A stretch of 64,000 nucleotides of DNA, taken from the NCBI RefSeq assembly GCF_002078875.1, contig NC_034411.1, positions 53,724,486 to 53,788,485 on the forward strand, given 5' to 3'. This document shows positions 45,635 to 57,582 of the stretch, piece after piece. The stretch comes from Numida meleagris. Its lineage: Eukaryota > Chordata > Aves > Galliformes > Numididae. The notes under the pieces were generated by a model. That model saw only the letters and a program-made list of their open reading frames with translations, made no database searches and was not told the DNA's origin. A program made the position numbers and the translations under genes. Position 1 is the stretch's first letter, and the number at the start of each line of letters is the position of its first letter.

Positions 45635-46217
45635 TTACAGTGCACCTCAACAGAGTTCTAGTTCCTTCAAAGCTGAGCAGTCGCTTATTTCTTCTAGTGG
45701 GAAGATCCAGTTGCCAGGAGGATCTGCCCGGGCCTGTGAGCCCAGCAAAGCAGGCAGGAGCTCAGATCTCCAGCGCTGCCTTCAGCACGCAGGTCACGTT
45801 ATCGATCTCAAGCTCTGTGTCCCGCTACTGGAACACACCGCGACTGCTCAGGTGCACACCGGTCAAAATCCCGAGAAACAACACCGGAACGAGGACAGCC
45901 GTTCAGCCCCGCCGTACAAGGCAGCGGCCTTGCTGGAGCTCAGTCTGTCGTTACGACGGATCCAACTGTCGGGCGCTGGCCCGTTACATGCTTGTGACAC
46001 CGCTGCCGCTCCTCACACGGACAAGCACCTCCTCCAAAGCCCAGGGTAGGGCACGTCTAGTCCCAGGCCAGCACTTCACACCCCGCAGCGTCACTCCCGA
46101 CACACCACAGCCACCCAGAAGCACACAACCCCACTATAGACCAGCCTCGGCGACCGCGGACGGGCCGGCCCCGCCCACCAGGGCTGCGCGCGGACCCCCG
46201 GCCCAGCCGGCCCTCAC

Positions 46218-46330
46218 CCCGCCCCCGCGGAAGCGGCAAGCGCGGCGCGAGGTCACGTGGCCGCGCGAGGCATCGTGGGAGCCCCGCCCCCTCCTTGACG
46301 GGAAGGGGAACTACCGCCCCCAGAGTCCCC
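46218..46330 (-). other. CCDC28A: CCDC28A non-coding exon 1 (inferred)
   Basis: A good donor, GGGCGGG before GTGAGG, has its GT at 46217-46216 on the - strand. Splicing from 46218 to 45596 would give a short GC-rich 5' UTR. The 5' edge (46330) is a guess inside the CpG island. In long transcripts, the ATG at 46273 opens only a 6-codon frame. Confidence 0.5.
46253..46273 (-). CDS. Upstream ORF MPRAAT in CCDC28A 5' leader
   Basis: ATG at 46273-46271 reads Met-Pro-Arg-Ala-Ala-Thr and stops at TGA. The human long CCDC28A form also begins MPRA, so this looks like the equivalent ATG, closed early here. If exon 1 splices at 46218 to 45596, this frame is the same as that of MEERK. Translation is not shown. 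Confidence 0.35.
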   Translation of the reverse strand: MPRAAT

Positions 46331-46369
46331 CGCGGAAAGAGCCTGCCGGCACTGGGCGGGGCGGGGCGT

Positions 46370-46408
46370 GCTCTGAGCATGCGTGCAGGGGCTCTGAGCA
46401 TGCGTGCA
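46370..46408. repeat. 18-bp direct repeat with NRF1-like cores
   Basis: GCTCTGAGCATGCGTGCA occurs twice exactly (46370-46387 and 46391-46408), 21 bp apart. Each copy has a GCATGCG core like the NRF1 site. It lies just upstream of the inferred CCDC28A leader. Confidence 0.7.
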
Positions 46409-48106
46409 AGGGCGCGGCTGCGAGGAGGATGGGGGCTGGGGGCTGTTCGCTGTTAGCGCTGCGGGGGGCTGTCCTGAGGGAGGTGAAGGGGAATGTGAAC
46501 GGCTGCTGTGAGCGGGTGTCCCTGCCCGAACGTCTGGTTGCGGGGCTGCAATCTGCAGAAACAGAGGAACGGGAACGGGATTGTCTGTGCGCGCTTGGCG
46601 CTGTCTCTCTGCTCTCGGTGCTGGGCTCTTGTCAGTTGTAGGTTCTGTGCTCCAGGGGGCAGCATCACTTCGTGCTGCTCGTGTCCTTACGCCTCGGGTA
46701 GCTTGCACCTTGCCCGTCGCGTTTTTTAAGCTTTAGAGATAAATAACATCAGATGGATAGGGAAGGTCCTTGCTCTCTCATGCAACTTGATGGATGTTCC
46801 CAGAGCAGTATTTAGTTTGTGCAGTTCTGCCTTCTCTGACCTCGATTCCAAGCTTATGGAGCTGGTTTACTAGACTTTAAGTTCCAGGGCAGGTGTCATT
46901 AGCGGGGTGTGCCGCCTGCCTGCAGTATTAATGAGTTCAGGTCCCCAGAGACTATTTCCTGGTGCTGCCTCCATTGCAGAGGGACTCAAGCGATGGCGTT
47001 TCCAAGCATCACTTGTCTCGTCTGGGCTCCCTGATGTCGATGGCTTTGCTGACTTGAATGCTTTGCACATCCCTCGTCCTTCACTGCCATGGTGTGCAGC
47101 TTGGCACTGTGTCAGTAGGTTTTCTTCTGAGAAATGAACTTACCAACTAATCTCTTAAGTTACTTCTCAACTTGAATTTCATCTATTTGCATTGAGTTTT
47201 TGCTTTCTGCCTAAGACATGTATTCGTAACTGTATGTTTTCTGATGAGAACTCTCAGATTTTGTTTGCACCCCAGCTCTGAAGGGTGACAAAATCGGTAC
47301 CACTCAGAGTGGAAGCATTGCCCAGTGTCTTTGCTGGTGCTGGCATGGTATGTCTCAGTATAAAGCTATTGGGCGGCTTGACAGGTGTGCAGATAAGATG
47401 TATCCCTCCCTCTGTCTCAACTTTCTGTAATATCAAAATACTGATTCTCTGGTTGTACACTGACAATGAACCTTCTTCTGGATCTTGAATTAGATTCGAG
47501 GCACCACTAGCTATAACAGAGCCTCAGAAAGACTTCCACTGGATGTTGCAGTTGTGAGAACTCAATGATCACTTTGAATCTGAGAAGTGGTGCTGCCAAA
47601 GGGAGGTTGCATTTGCAGTGGATGTCAGATGAAGGACACGGACCAAAGGTCATCTGGAGACAATTGTGCAGTAGAAGTAATTCCTGGGTAGCTGCATACA
47701 GTCTGGATCTGAGGTGCCGAATCAGTTCTGATACATTTTGAACAGTTTTGTTGCAAGAGATCTGAATCAGAGGTTATCTCTGATAAACTGGAGTTTACTA
47801 ATGGAAATGCTGTCTAGGGGGGCTTTCACATGAAAGCTATGTGTCTCACAGGAAAAAAAGCACAAGTGAAAAGAAAGAATGTAACACTGGAGACATATTA
47901 TACAAAAATGTAAAGGGGCAAGACTTAAGGGAAAGGTAGAAAAGCAGAAACATTTACTATCTTTCTGATTCCTTAACACAAAAGGCTTCTGCTATGCAGC
48001 TTGGCATGCATTACAGGAAAACAAGAGCTGGCAAAATTCAAATAGGCAGTAATCTGGTCATCAACTCTCAGCCACAGGGCTGCCCAAGTAGAATCCTCAT
48101 TCACCC

Positions 48107-48150
48107 ATACATATATATATATATACACACATACACATACACACATATTT
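48107..48150. repeat. (AT)n/(AC)n microsatellite
   Basis: An alternating purine-pyrimidine tract of ATATAT passing into ACACAT units. Confidence 0.9.
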
Positions 48151-50604
48151 ACGAGGGCTACAAGAAATGGAAAAAGCAAGTTTTGCAGAGATGTTTTCAT
48201 AGGTATTTGGGAGATTTGTATAAGATAAATGCTGTTTCTCTAAAGTAACTTCTGAAGAGTTTGTATTCCTTCCTCTCATTTCTCACATGGTGTGTAAGCA
48301 AGTAAATGTACCCTCCTTGCAGTTTGTGTAGGGAGGGATTTTTTTTTCCCGTGATTAATGGTGTTCTGTGTGTAGAGAATGAGGAAGAGAGGCTTGACTG
48401 TGACGTTGCAAGATGACCAGGTATTCTTTGTTTCTTCCAAAGCACTTGAAATAGAATGCGTTCTGGACTTTTTTAAATAAAGGGGATTTTTCTATCTCAA
48501 ATGTAAACATTTTTTAAAATTTCTTCTATATTCAGAAAGCATTTGGGTTCCACTGTCAAACTTACTGCAATTTAATCTCTCAGTATGAGGAATCAAGGAC
48601 TTACGTAGCTATTCTTAAAAACAGAGTGTATACAGTGTATGATTTCCCTCAGACACCCCAGGAATGACCTACAAATCTTAGTATGCAGGTTATGTTTTGC
48701 TTCAAGTACATTTGTTATCACTATCCAGTACATTACACTAGAATTGTTATTAAAATGTCTGTTCTCCACTTCAGTATCTGGTTTATTGAAGCCTACAGGG
48801 GCAGGTAATTGGGGAGGCATCAGACTTTATTCTATGTTCTCATAGTGAAAGTAATTTTATAGTGAATAATTTCTGATAAATATTAATAATAAGTTCAGAG
48901 CAAAGAATCAAAGGTAATGTGGTCTTGTTGTGTTACTAAAGCTCAATTCCAGATAACGCTGTTACCTGGAATAAAATAAAGATATACATTAACCAGGAGG
49001 GAGACAAAAAAAGTATGTTTTGGATTATCTCCATTTAGCTGAGCTTTTGCATAATTTTGTATTGTAGTAATGATTCGCAGTTTGGAAAATGCTTTTTTTT
49101 CTCTTCCTTTACAATGTTGTTTTTGTTTTTTTCCCTGGCAACACCAGCAAGCATTGCAGTGGTAGCATTTGTGTATGCTTACTGACTGAAGTGATGCAAG
49201 GGTGAGTGTTTTCATAGGAACAATTTTAATGTTAAAGAAGCAAATTAAAAGGTTCATTGAATCTGAATTTATTTACATGTATATCTCCCTGCAAACTAGA
49301 GGCCTACCTTTGAAGATGCTTTGAAGAAGAACTTCAAAGAAAAAAAGTCTGTATTTTGCTTTGAGATATGCATGCAAATAAATCATATTCTCCTTTTTGA
49401 AAGCCCTATTCAGTTAATAGGAGGTGGTAAGTACGTTCTCGAGGCTTCCAAAAGAGTGATGAAAGCATGTTGTTCTTTGGCTTATATCATTCATCTTAGG
49501 TGTATTTCACAGGGTGGTACCTTATACTCTTAGAACCATGACATTGCTGTAGTGTCACCTTCCAAAAAAAAACCAAACAAACACAAAAACCATACCATGG
49601 GACATAACCTCTTCATGTGAAATGAGGTACTTATTTCTTTTTTTCCAGTGAGCAGTATAACAAAGTGTGTTTATATTTGTCAGCCAACTGTGTGCGGAAC
49701 AAGGCAGCAAAGTTAAAATGATATATAAAGAAAATGAATTAACACTGGAAATAACATGGATGTAGAACTGTGTCAGTTAGGCATGCAGTGCTTTGCAGAA
49801 TGATGATATGCCCTGAAGAGATGTCACTGAAAAAGTGCCAACGTATGTTTTTGTATTCTCTTTCTCTCTCTCTTCACACTATGATTTGGCTATTTAAATG
49901 AATGGTTACTAGAGCAGATAAATATTTAGACTTCTGTATTATTACTTATCAGTTCCTGCATCTCAAACATGAATAGTCCCTCTGAAGTCAGTACTGTTAC
50001 ATAAGGGAATGAGTAGCGTAACAAATCCACCCCTATTATGTGTGTATCCAATGTTAGCTTACTGCAAGAAAATCAATACTTAGTTACCGAAGCGTTAAAT
50101 ATGTGACCAGTTTAGAAACAACAAAAATCTAATGCCGAATGTACATGTTGTATAAACAACCTCCTAGGGCTAGCAACATAGTGATTCATGCAACCACAAT
50201 GGAATAACAAGGGGAGAAGGGGTGGGGAGGGGTGCAAACAGAAGATACTTGCAGAATTGCTCTGAAAGCAGAATCTTTTAGGTTATGGGTAAGTCTGCCT
50301 CTGAGGCTCAATGCTTTTTTTGTTCTGTTTGCCCCAGTTTCCTAGTGTAAGCCAACCTCTTTAGCTCCATGCCAACATTCTCCCAGGACTTCCTTAGGCA
50401 GTTTTGTTCCAGCCTTCCTCACTTCTGAAGCTATCTGCTTGAGTTGTGACCCAGTCCCTTCTCTTTGTCTAAATATATCCTCCGTTCTCTCTGGCCCTGC
50501 TCTAGCCCCTTGCTCAAAGGGACACCCTCAAAGACTGAGGTGATCTCCCCAAGATCTAGGAACTCCCTGGGAATGAAAGTTGATTCTACTCACTCTGGCA
50601 GGTT

Positions 50605-50699
50605 TGATGGATGCCACCAGCAAAGGCAGCTCTGCTGGTCAGAGCAAAGGTCCATATAGCTCAGTGTCCTAACTCCAAAGCAGCCAGTTGCAGATACCT

Positions 50700-50700
<1 letters not shown>
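50605..50700 (+). repeat. Ancient CR1/L3-like fragment
   Basis: GGTCAGAGCAAAGGTCCATA, then TAGCTCAGTGTCCTAACTCC and GCAGATACCTGCAAAA resemble the amniote L3/CR1 3' region (GGTCCATCTAGCCCAGTATCCTGTCTCC...). The divergence suggests great age. The match is from memory of the family. Confidence 0.5.
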
Positions 50701-50701
<1 letters not shown>

Positions 50702-50738
<37 letters not shown>

Positions 50739-50777
50739 ACAAAAAACACCAATACAAAAACAAACAAACAAAAAAAC
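50702..50777 (+). repeat. Poly(A)/A-rich tract
   Basis: 36 uninterrupted A residues (50702-50737), then AC-interrupted A-rich sequence. Confidence 0.95.
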
Positions 50778-52067
50778 CCCGAGAAGCTGGCAAGCATATA
50801 TGGTATTACCTCTGAATGCTTTTTGGTCTTCAACAGGTTTGTGGTTGAGCATTCTAGGGCTCTTAAAGGCTTGAATGGCCCAGGCCAGCCCCCTGTGTCC
50901 CTCTGCCCTACTTCTCATGGGACCAGAAGTCCCTTTTCAGCACAGACCAGGGCCTTCAGTTGCTGCCTGATCTATCGCTGCAAGTGTGCCAGCCTCCAGC
51001 TCTAGCCCTGCTTGGGAGGGTACCTTGTCTCCAGCCCTGCCTTCTGCTGCTCCTCACTGGATTCCCTGGTTCAGGGCTTGCTGTGTCTGAGGCTGTTGGT
51101 GGACATTGTTGTGGGCACCTGGTGCTGCTCCTAAGTTTTCCCAGCTATGTGTCCTGAGCAAAGGAAGTCTATTCTCCTTTCTGAACTCCAGAAGTTTTCC
51201 CCTGTTAATTTTACTTGTGGAAACCTTCCCTCATACTCTCCAGGCCTTGTCTCCCAAGATCTTCTGGGTCTCAGCATTTTTTTCTGAAGAGTTCTCTGAG
51301 CCTCTGGAAAATCTCGGCTTTCTTTCCCAAGACACCTCTATAGATTGAATAGGAACAACTGTCTACTGCCTAACTCAAACAGTGAATCTTCTTCCTTCAA
51401 TTTAAAGGGGTTATTTTTTTTTATTGCTGAAGATAACCAAAAATGGTTCTAAATATGCAGGAAACAGGACTGCTACTGAAATTTTCTTGCATCTGGCATC
51501 CACAAAGGGAAGCAGTAACAGTTAACGCTCTATTCTATGTTGTAAACAGCTAAAAATGAAAGGAGACTGTGACAAATCTTCTATTTGGTGCTACTGATGT
51601 TACTACTGGAATCTTTGGAGCAGGGGTGAGGGACTGAAGAGGAGAAAAAGAGACTGCTAACATGCTTTCCAGGTTGCACTTGTTAAAACATCTCAGGAAA
51701 AAAAAAAAGCCTGGAAACTAACTGTGAGCTCTAAAGTCCTGATTCAGTCTAAATTCACTGGCAGCATCTCAGTCCTGTTCAGTGGTTTCCCATGGATGAT
51801 GCTAGTGTAGGTATCAGATCAGCTCCTTCATTACCCCAAATGCAAGAGGTCTGTACAGAGGATCTAACAGTTTGATGATAGCCGATGATGCAGGTAGGTG
51901 GCAATATAGTATATCTTTGTTGAGGAGGAGAAGCTGCTCAGTTTCCTTCTTCTATATGCCTGGAAAATCACGTTGGAAAAGAAAATGTTATTAATATGCT
52001 CCCTGTTTAGTCTGGATTTAATATTCACAGAAATGTGGAAATAGCTGCTGGGAAGTAACTCCTGAAG

Positions 52068-52380
52068 TCACAGCATCTTGGGATAGGGAAAGGTTTGCAG
52101 GAGATCTCCAAGTCAAAGTAGGGGCTCTGAGCTCAAACCGGGTTGCCCAGGGTTTTATCCAGCCTATCCTGAAATCCTCCAAGGACAGAAGTTGCACACA
52201 TGTTCTGCAGCACAGCCTCTTGCTCAGACCAGAGCCGTTGACACATCTATTGTGGTTTTGTCTTGAAACCTTCAATAATGGTGATTCCACCGCTTCTATG
52301 GATATCTTGTTCTAGTACTGCACTATAGTTCCAGTGAAGATGTTTTTCCTTAGACAACATTCATTTGATCACCTTCTAGA
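52068..52380 (-). mobile_element. Decayed CR1 LINE fragment
   Basis: GGGTTGCCCAGGGTTTTATC, CCTGAAATCCTCCAAGGACA and the following GTGAAGATGTTTTTCCTTAG-type sequence match the reverse complement of the CR1 ORF2 3' end. Many changes make this an old copy. Confidence 0.7.
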
Positions 52381-55300
52381 TACATATCACAATGTAATTT
52401 TTAGTAATGTAAAAACATGCTAATTTAATGCGTATTCTGCATTTGTTCAATGGATATAGAAGCCATTTTACATCCACATTTGCTTGTCTCTAGGTATTTG
52501 GTTTAAATATTTGTAGCATGCATTAAGATCTTCTGAGGCAAAAGCAATTTGGGACTGTAAATTAGTTGCTTCACTATTAATGCTCACTAAAACTCCAGCT
52601 GGAAAGGAGAAAGTCTCTCACTGGTTCTAACAGCACCACCAGTACTTCAGGTCTAATTCCAAATCCAATACAATTTTTCAGATTCTCTCAGGGATGTAAA
52701 ACTAAGATTAGTGAGAAATGCATTGGAAGTTTACTACTGTTTAATATGTTCTCTTTTGAATCATTTTAAAACAATTTCCAAGGCTTTCAAAGCTGGTACG
52801 TTGCAAAAAGATTAGGTTTTCCTGAAAGATAAGGCTGTGAGGAAAGGAAATGCTGTAGAAAGAAAGCAGGTAGGGAAAATACTTTTTGCACGAGAGGATT
52901 GCTAATCCCCATCTCTTTCCCTGTCTGGCTTGGACAGTGCCTGCTGACTTTTTAAAATACTTGTACTTTACAATCAACTGTTTCTATCTACCAAATTGTT
53001 TGCACATTTGCTAATTCAATCATAAGTAGACTTTCACACAGGAATCAAATGGCTCATTGATGGACTTGAGAAAAAAGCTTGGAAATGCTTGCATGTTAAA
53101 TGTTAGATGAGAATGAATTTCATATGTGGTTCTATAATAAATCAAAATAAACCTTGGGCAAGTCCTTTGTCCTCGGGCAACCTGCTGAATTGGTTTTGCA
53201 ATTTCACCACTAATTTAAAATGTAACAAAGTTCATTTTTCATTTTCAATCACTCCGAGATCAGCAACATGGAATCTACAGAATCCCATCAAGTTCCAAAA
53301 AACTGAACTCTTACAAACCAAAATAGAAAGTAAATTCTAGAAACAAGAACAGATCAGAAAATTCTGGAAGGAAGGCTTTTCTTGTATACAATAGGGGACT
53401 TAGTACAGGCTATGTTTTCTGGTATATATAATAGAAATGATGTGTGATAAGAATTGTTGCATTTTATTTAACCTTAAATTCATAACATCTGCCCTTTGCA
53501 GGCACCTGCTCTTTCCCCTTTTTAAAACTGAAATATTGTTTAAATATTGAATGTTGTTTATGATTAATTCAGTGCAGCAAGATAGAACATGCAGCTGATA
53601 TCACAAGAACAAAATGACATCTTTTGTTTTCTGTAGTCTGCTTTTTGAACTGTTCTGTAATTTATCATGGTGATTATAATGGAGCAACACATTGCAGAAA
53701 AAAAAAACAGTCAAGGTAGCAATTGAAATAAAATACTTGCTCCATTGTTTTAGTAGCTTGGCTGAGTGCCTACAAAAACGTTTTATTTTCTTTTCCATTG
53801 TTTACACTTACTGACAGTAGGATAGACTACTATTCATAATCCCTCCATGAACAGAGCAATGTTGCCGGTTTGGTGTTGTTGCCTGCCACTGAGAAATACT
53901 GCTAGTACAGCGTAACTCAGGGATGCTGGGGAAGGTCCAGTAAATAAAGTTTAACTTTGCAAAGCAATTTCAGCCTCAGCTCCAGTGTGCACAAGCAAAG
54001 GATTATGGACATAGTCATCTGACCACACCTCTGAATCTTCAGTCATAGCCAATAATCCCAGTGGTACCAAACCGTACAAACTCAGAGAGCACACAAAGTC
54101 CGTTCCTATCACAAAGATCATGAAACAGATGGACACAAGACAAAAGAGGGGAAAAAAAGGAAAGGAAACAATTCAACAACCTGGATGTGTGTGATCCAAC
54201 ATCCAAAGTTTATGGACAGCAACAAGTAATTTTTGTTCTGTGGGCACCGTGGGCAAGCACCGTGAGCAAGGATGACTTAGGCTACAGGAAAAAAAAATTG
54301 TAGGCTAATTTGTTGACAGATTCTTTGGCCTAAAAGAAAAAAAAAACAGGCAAAGTTAATGTTTTCTTCTGGAGCCATGCTTTTTATTTTTTAAATGGTA
54401 AACTCCATGTGCAAAATGATAGGCCTGACTTAGAAACTTTGATTCAACTCAGGGAATTCTAGTTTCTAACTAAGAAGATTTGTGAAGATTTTGCCTGCAA
54501 AGAACTGTGAAGGCAAGCAAGTAGTCTTCCTTTATTGAATGTGCTAGGAGCATGAAATTTCACTTCCAAACTCAGATTGTTATCTTAAGATCAAAGTAGG
54601 ACAATGAGTTGTTCACAGTCTGCAAGATTTCCTGGTCAGATGCGTAGTTGGCCTCAAGTTGTTTCTTTGTTGCTTGTTAAAATGAGCCCCTTTCCCCCTC
54701 TGTAGCTTGCTGGCTCAGTAAAATTATGACCACCCAGTCTTAACAGCATCAAATGACTATTTTTTTCCACGCTAGAAGACATATTGCTGAGAAGCTCTGC
54801 TAACTATGTGAAATCTTCTTCCAGACAGATGTTGGAAGTGTGTTTGTAATTTTAGACTCTGTTTTCTTAGATATACACAAATGCAGAATTAAAAATAAAC
54901 AAACATCTCACCCTCAAGAGAATGCACATACACAGAAGTATTTGTATAGAAAACTGTTTCTAAGCAGTGCATTCACTGCAGAGTATACTAGAGTTTTCTT
55001 TTTAAGGTGATTTTGCTGCAATAGCTGTAATTGGGAAAGAAGAAGTTAAAAATTTAAAGCATTGTCCTTTGCATTGGAAATACCACACAAAAATAGCAGC
55101 AAGAGGTCTCAGGTCCAAACAGATCACCTGTGATGTGTGTGCTGCATTCCTGTGTAACAAAGACGGTCTGTATCACAAAGTGATCAAGAGTAAATGCATG
55201 ATGAAGTACAATGGACATGAGAGTAGCACTATTCCATTGAAGCACATAGCCTAATAGTTAATTAGACTATGGTGCAGTAGTTATTAAACTCATGTTTTAA

Positions 55301-56544
55301 GATTTTCTTGAATTTATCTTAGTAGAATAATAGGTTTAAATGAAAACTCCTTTTCATTTAAGTGCCTTAAAAACAACTAGATAGAAATGTAGGTTGCTTA
55401 AAAGTTACAGTCTTCAGTGTAAAATAACTCGCTCTAGACATTTACAGGTTTTAGCTGTGGGTCACAGTAACCAGTGATCCAAACTGTACTCATAACTGTC
55501 ATTAAATATAAAGCATAGAAAAGTTAACACACTGAGGAACCAGAAAGTAGCATCATTGTGAAAGTGTGTTTAGATTTTTAATCTGTATATACAACCAAGG
55601 ATTAAATTTGCAAACATTTCTGAAAGAGACCATAAGGGAATCTCCTGGATGGAAGCACAAAAGCAATCAGCTTTTTTTTTTTTTTTTTTCTTTCTAAAGA
55701 AGTTATTTCTTGGGCTAAAATTCTTTCACACTTTCTTTCACTCTACTTTTATGAAAAGCTGAACAGAACTTTTAAAGTTATATTTCACTGCATTTAAAAT
55801 TTGTTTCCAGTGTTATTAAGCAAAGTGTTTATATGTAGACTTATTTTTTTCTTGAGCTAGCAAAAAATGATTTTGCCAGAAATGCCCCAAAGATGGCATA
55901 TTCATAGTCCTCCGAGGAATGCGTACTCTGCCAAGTTTGAAAACGCTTGGAACAGAAGAAGGACTCAGTGAATCTTGCAGACTGTGCCATGTTTTTGTAC
56001 TGATTTATGAGCGACATGCCGATGCTTAGCTTTACAGACTGTCTGATGTATGCCATGAAAGAAACACAGCTGCATTAATTGCGCTGATTGCATAATCATA
56101 TATTTGATGCCCACAAACTTTTGGGAATATTCAGACAGTATATTCTAAAAATCCTGATTTCCTTTACTTTTCCTAGTACTACCACCTTCCGTTTATTTTT
56201 AATGTGACATAAGCTGTTGTTTGTACGAGTGGGAGATTTTAATAATAATGTTTCCACAGCATCTGTAATTCGGATCCTTTATACCTGTTATAAAGCAGAA
56301 CTACAACAACCACACAGGTGGTAAAATATACAAATGTGCCAGCAAAGGTGTTTGGAGGTGTAGAGCTCCTCAACTGCTATGTCAGCTAGAGCAGACTTTG
56401 ATGGTCAGTGTAATTTCTGGATAGCCGTAAAATAGTTTTTCCCTTACTGTCATTCTTCCAAATGATTATTTTGGACTTTTAAAATATTTCATTAGGCTTT
56501 ATTGATTGGCAGCATGCCAGTCTTAGAGACTAAATGGGGATATG

Positions 56545-56601
56545 TGGGTGGTTGGACTGGATGATCTTAGAAGTCTTTTCCAACCTTGGTGATTCTATGA
56601 T
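56545..56601 (+). mobile_element. CR1 3' end, sense orientation
   Basis: GGTTGGACTGGATGATCTTA, then GAAGTCTTTTCCAACCTTGG and GATTCTATGAT is the CR1 3' UTR and tail on the + strand. It is cut off directly by the LTR at 56602. The 5' extent is unclear and may reach about 56505. Confidence 0.85.
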
Positions 56602-56704
56602 TGTCAACGGTTTACGGGTGTTCAGCCCGGTTCCGTGACGAAGGGGATGGGGGATCCACGGGCCCACGCCCCGGGAAAAGGGAAAAGGGGAAAAGGGTAA
56701 GGAG

Positions 56705-57303
56705 ATCATAGAATCATAGAATCATAGAATGGCCTGGGTTGAAAAGGACCTCAAAGATCATCAAGTCTCAACCCCCCTGCTAAGTGCAGGGCCGCCAACC
56801 ACTAGACCAGGCTGCCCAGAGCCACGTCCAGTCTGGCCTTGAATGCCTCCAGGGACGGGGCATCCACAACCTCCCTGGGCAACCTGTTCCAGTGCGTCAC
56901 CACCCTCTGAGTGAAAAACTTCCTCCTAATATCTAACCTAAATCTTCCCTGTCTCATCTTAAAACCATTCCCCCTTGTCCTATCGCTATCTACCCTCACA
57001 AACAATTGATCCCCCTCCTGTTTATACGCTCCCTTCAAGTATTGGAAGGCCACAATGAGGTCTCCCCGGAGCCTTCTCTTCTCCAAACTAAACAAGCCCA
57101 GTTCCCTCAACCTTTCCTCATAGGAGAGGTGCTCCAGCGCTCTGATCATCTTGGTCGCCCTCCTCTGAACTCTTTCCAAGAGCTCCACATCCTTCTTGTG
57201 CTGGGGGCCCCAGGCCTGGACACAGTACTCCAGATGGGGCCTCACAAGAGCTGAGTAGAGGGGGACCACCACCTCCCTCTCCCTGCTGACCACTCCTCTT
57301 TTA
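56705..57303 (-). mobile_element. CR1 LINE nested inside the LTR
   Basis: A triple ATCATAGAAT-type tail at 56705 begins an antisense CR1. Its - strand frame (57311-56802) is open for 169 codons of reverse-transcriptase C-terminus (for example [19 protein letters not shown] and [20 protein letters not shown], ending LDVALGSLV). This uninterrupted frame marks a recent insertion. It is 5'-truncated near 57303, where the LTR resumes. Confidence 0.93.
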
Positions 57304-57574
57304 ATGGTCATGAGATGGCCATGAGAGCAAAGAACAGCGGCAACAATCTGAGGAGAAACAAACTAATTTACTAAATAAGATATCGGAATGCAAAACAAGA
57401 CACTATAATACAATATAATTACAATTTAAGCTGATAAATCCAATACAGAGAGAGAGAATGTCCCAAAATCAAGGTAGGCTTTACTCTACTACCGATGATA
57501 AGACAGCTGGAGAGCGAGGTACTGCCAAGAAGAGAGACGGGAGGAAAAAGGAATGAGGTCTCGTGATCTGCAAG

Positions 57575-57582
57575 TTTTTATA
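57575..57582 (-). promoter_or_regulatory. TATA box of the solo LTR
   Basis: TATAAAAA on the - strand within the LTR. It would drive transcription leftwards, towards CCDC28A and on the same strand as that gene. Confidence 0.5.

Larger units (their letters stand above)
45820..46720. promoter_or_regulatory. CCDC28A: CpG-island promoter of CCDC28A
   Basis: The sequence switches abruptly from AT-rich to CpG-dense. It holds GC boxes (CCCCGCCCC types at about 46217-46229 and 46281-46291), an E-box GTCACGTGGC (46252-46261), ZNF143-like stretches and a duplicated NRF1-like motif (46370-46408). It is TATA-less, as usual for housekeeping genes. The exact start site is not determined. Confidence 0.8.
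46721..56500. other. Intergenic region, no gene supported
   Basis: Mostly AT-rich unique sequence. Recognised content is a dinucleotide repeat (48107-48150), an old L3-like piece with a 36-A run (50605-50737) and a decayed CR1 (52068-52380). The 50.4-51.4 kb part is GC-richer, but its open frames have no recognisable product. Confidence 0.65.

Noticed and set aside
45640..46641. A 333-codon + strand open frame over the CCDC28A promoter
   Set aside because: It lies in a CpG island where stops are rare. The peptide is Pro/Arg/Ala-rich, resembles nothing known, and overlaps the antisense exon and promoter of a real gene.
46253..46708. A 151-codon - strand open frame ending in MPRAAT
   Set aside because: The upstream part lies in the promoter and has no family match. 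Only the last six codons were kept, as a uORF candidate.
50590..50918. Phe-rich and Lys-rich open frames around 50.7 kb
   Set aside because: They are translations of the 36-base A run.
56802..57311. A 169-codon - strand open frame as a host gene
   Set aside because: It is the C-terminal end of the CR1 reverse-transcriptase ORF within a 5'-truncated copy, so a mobile-element remnant.
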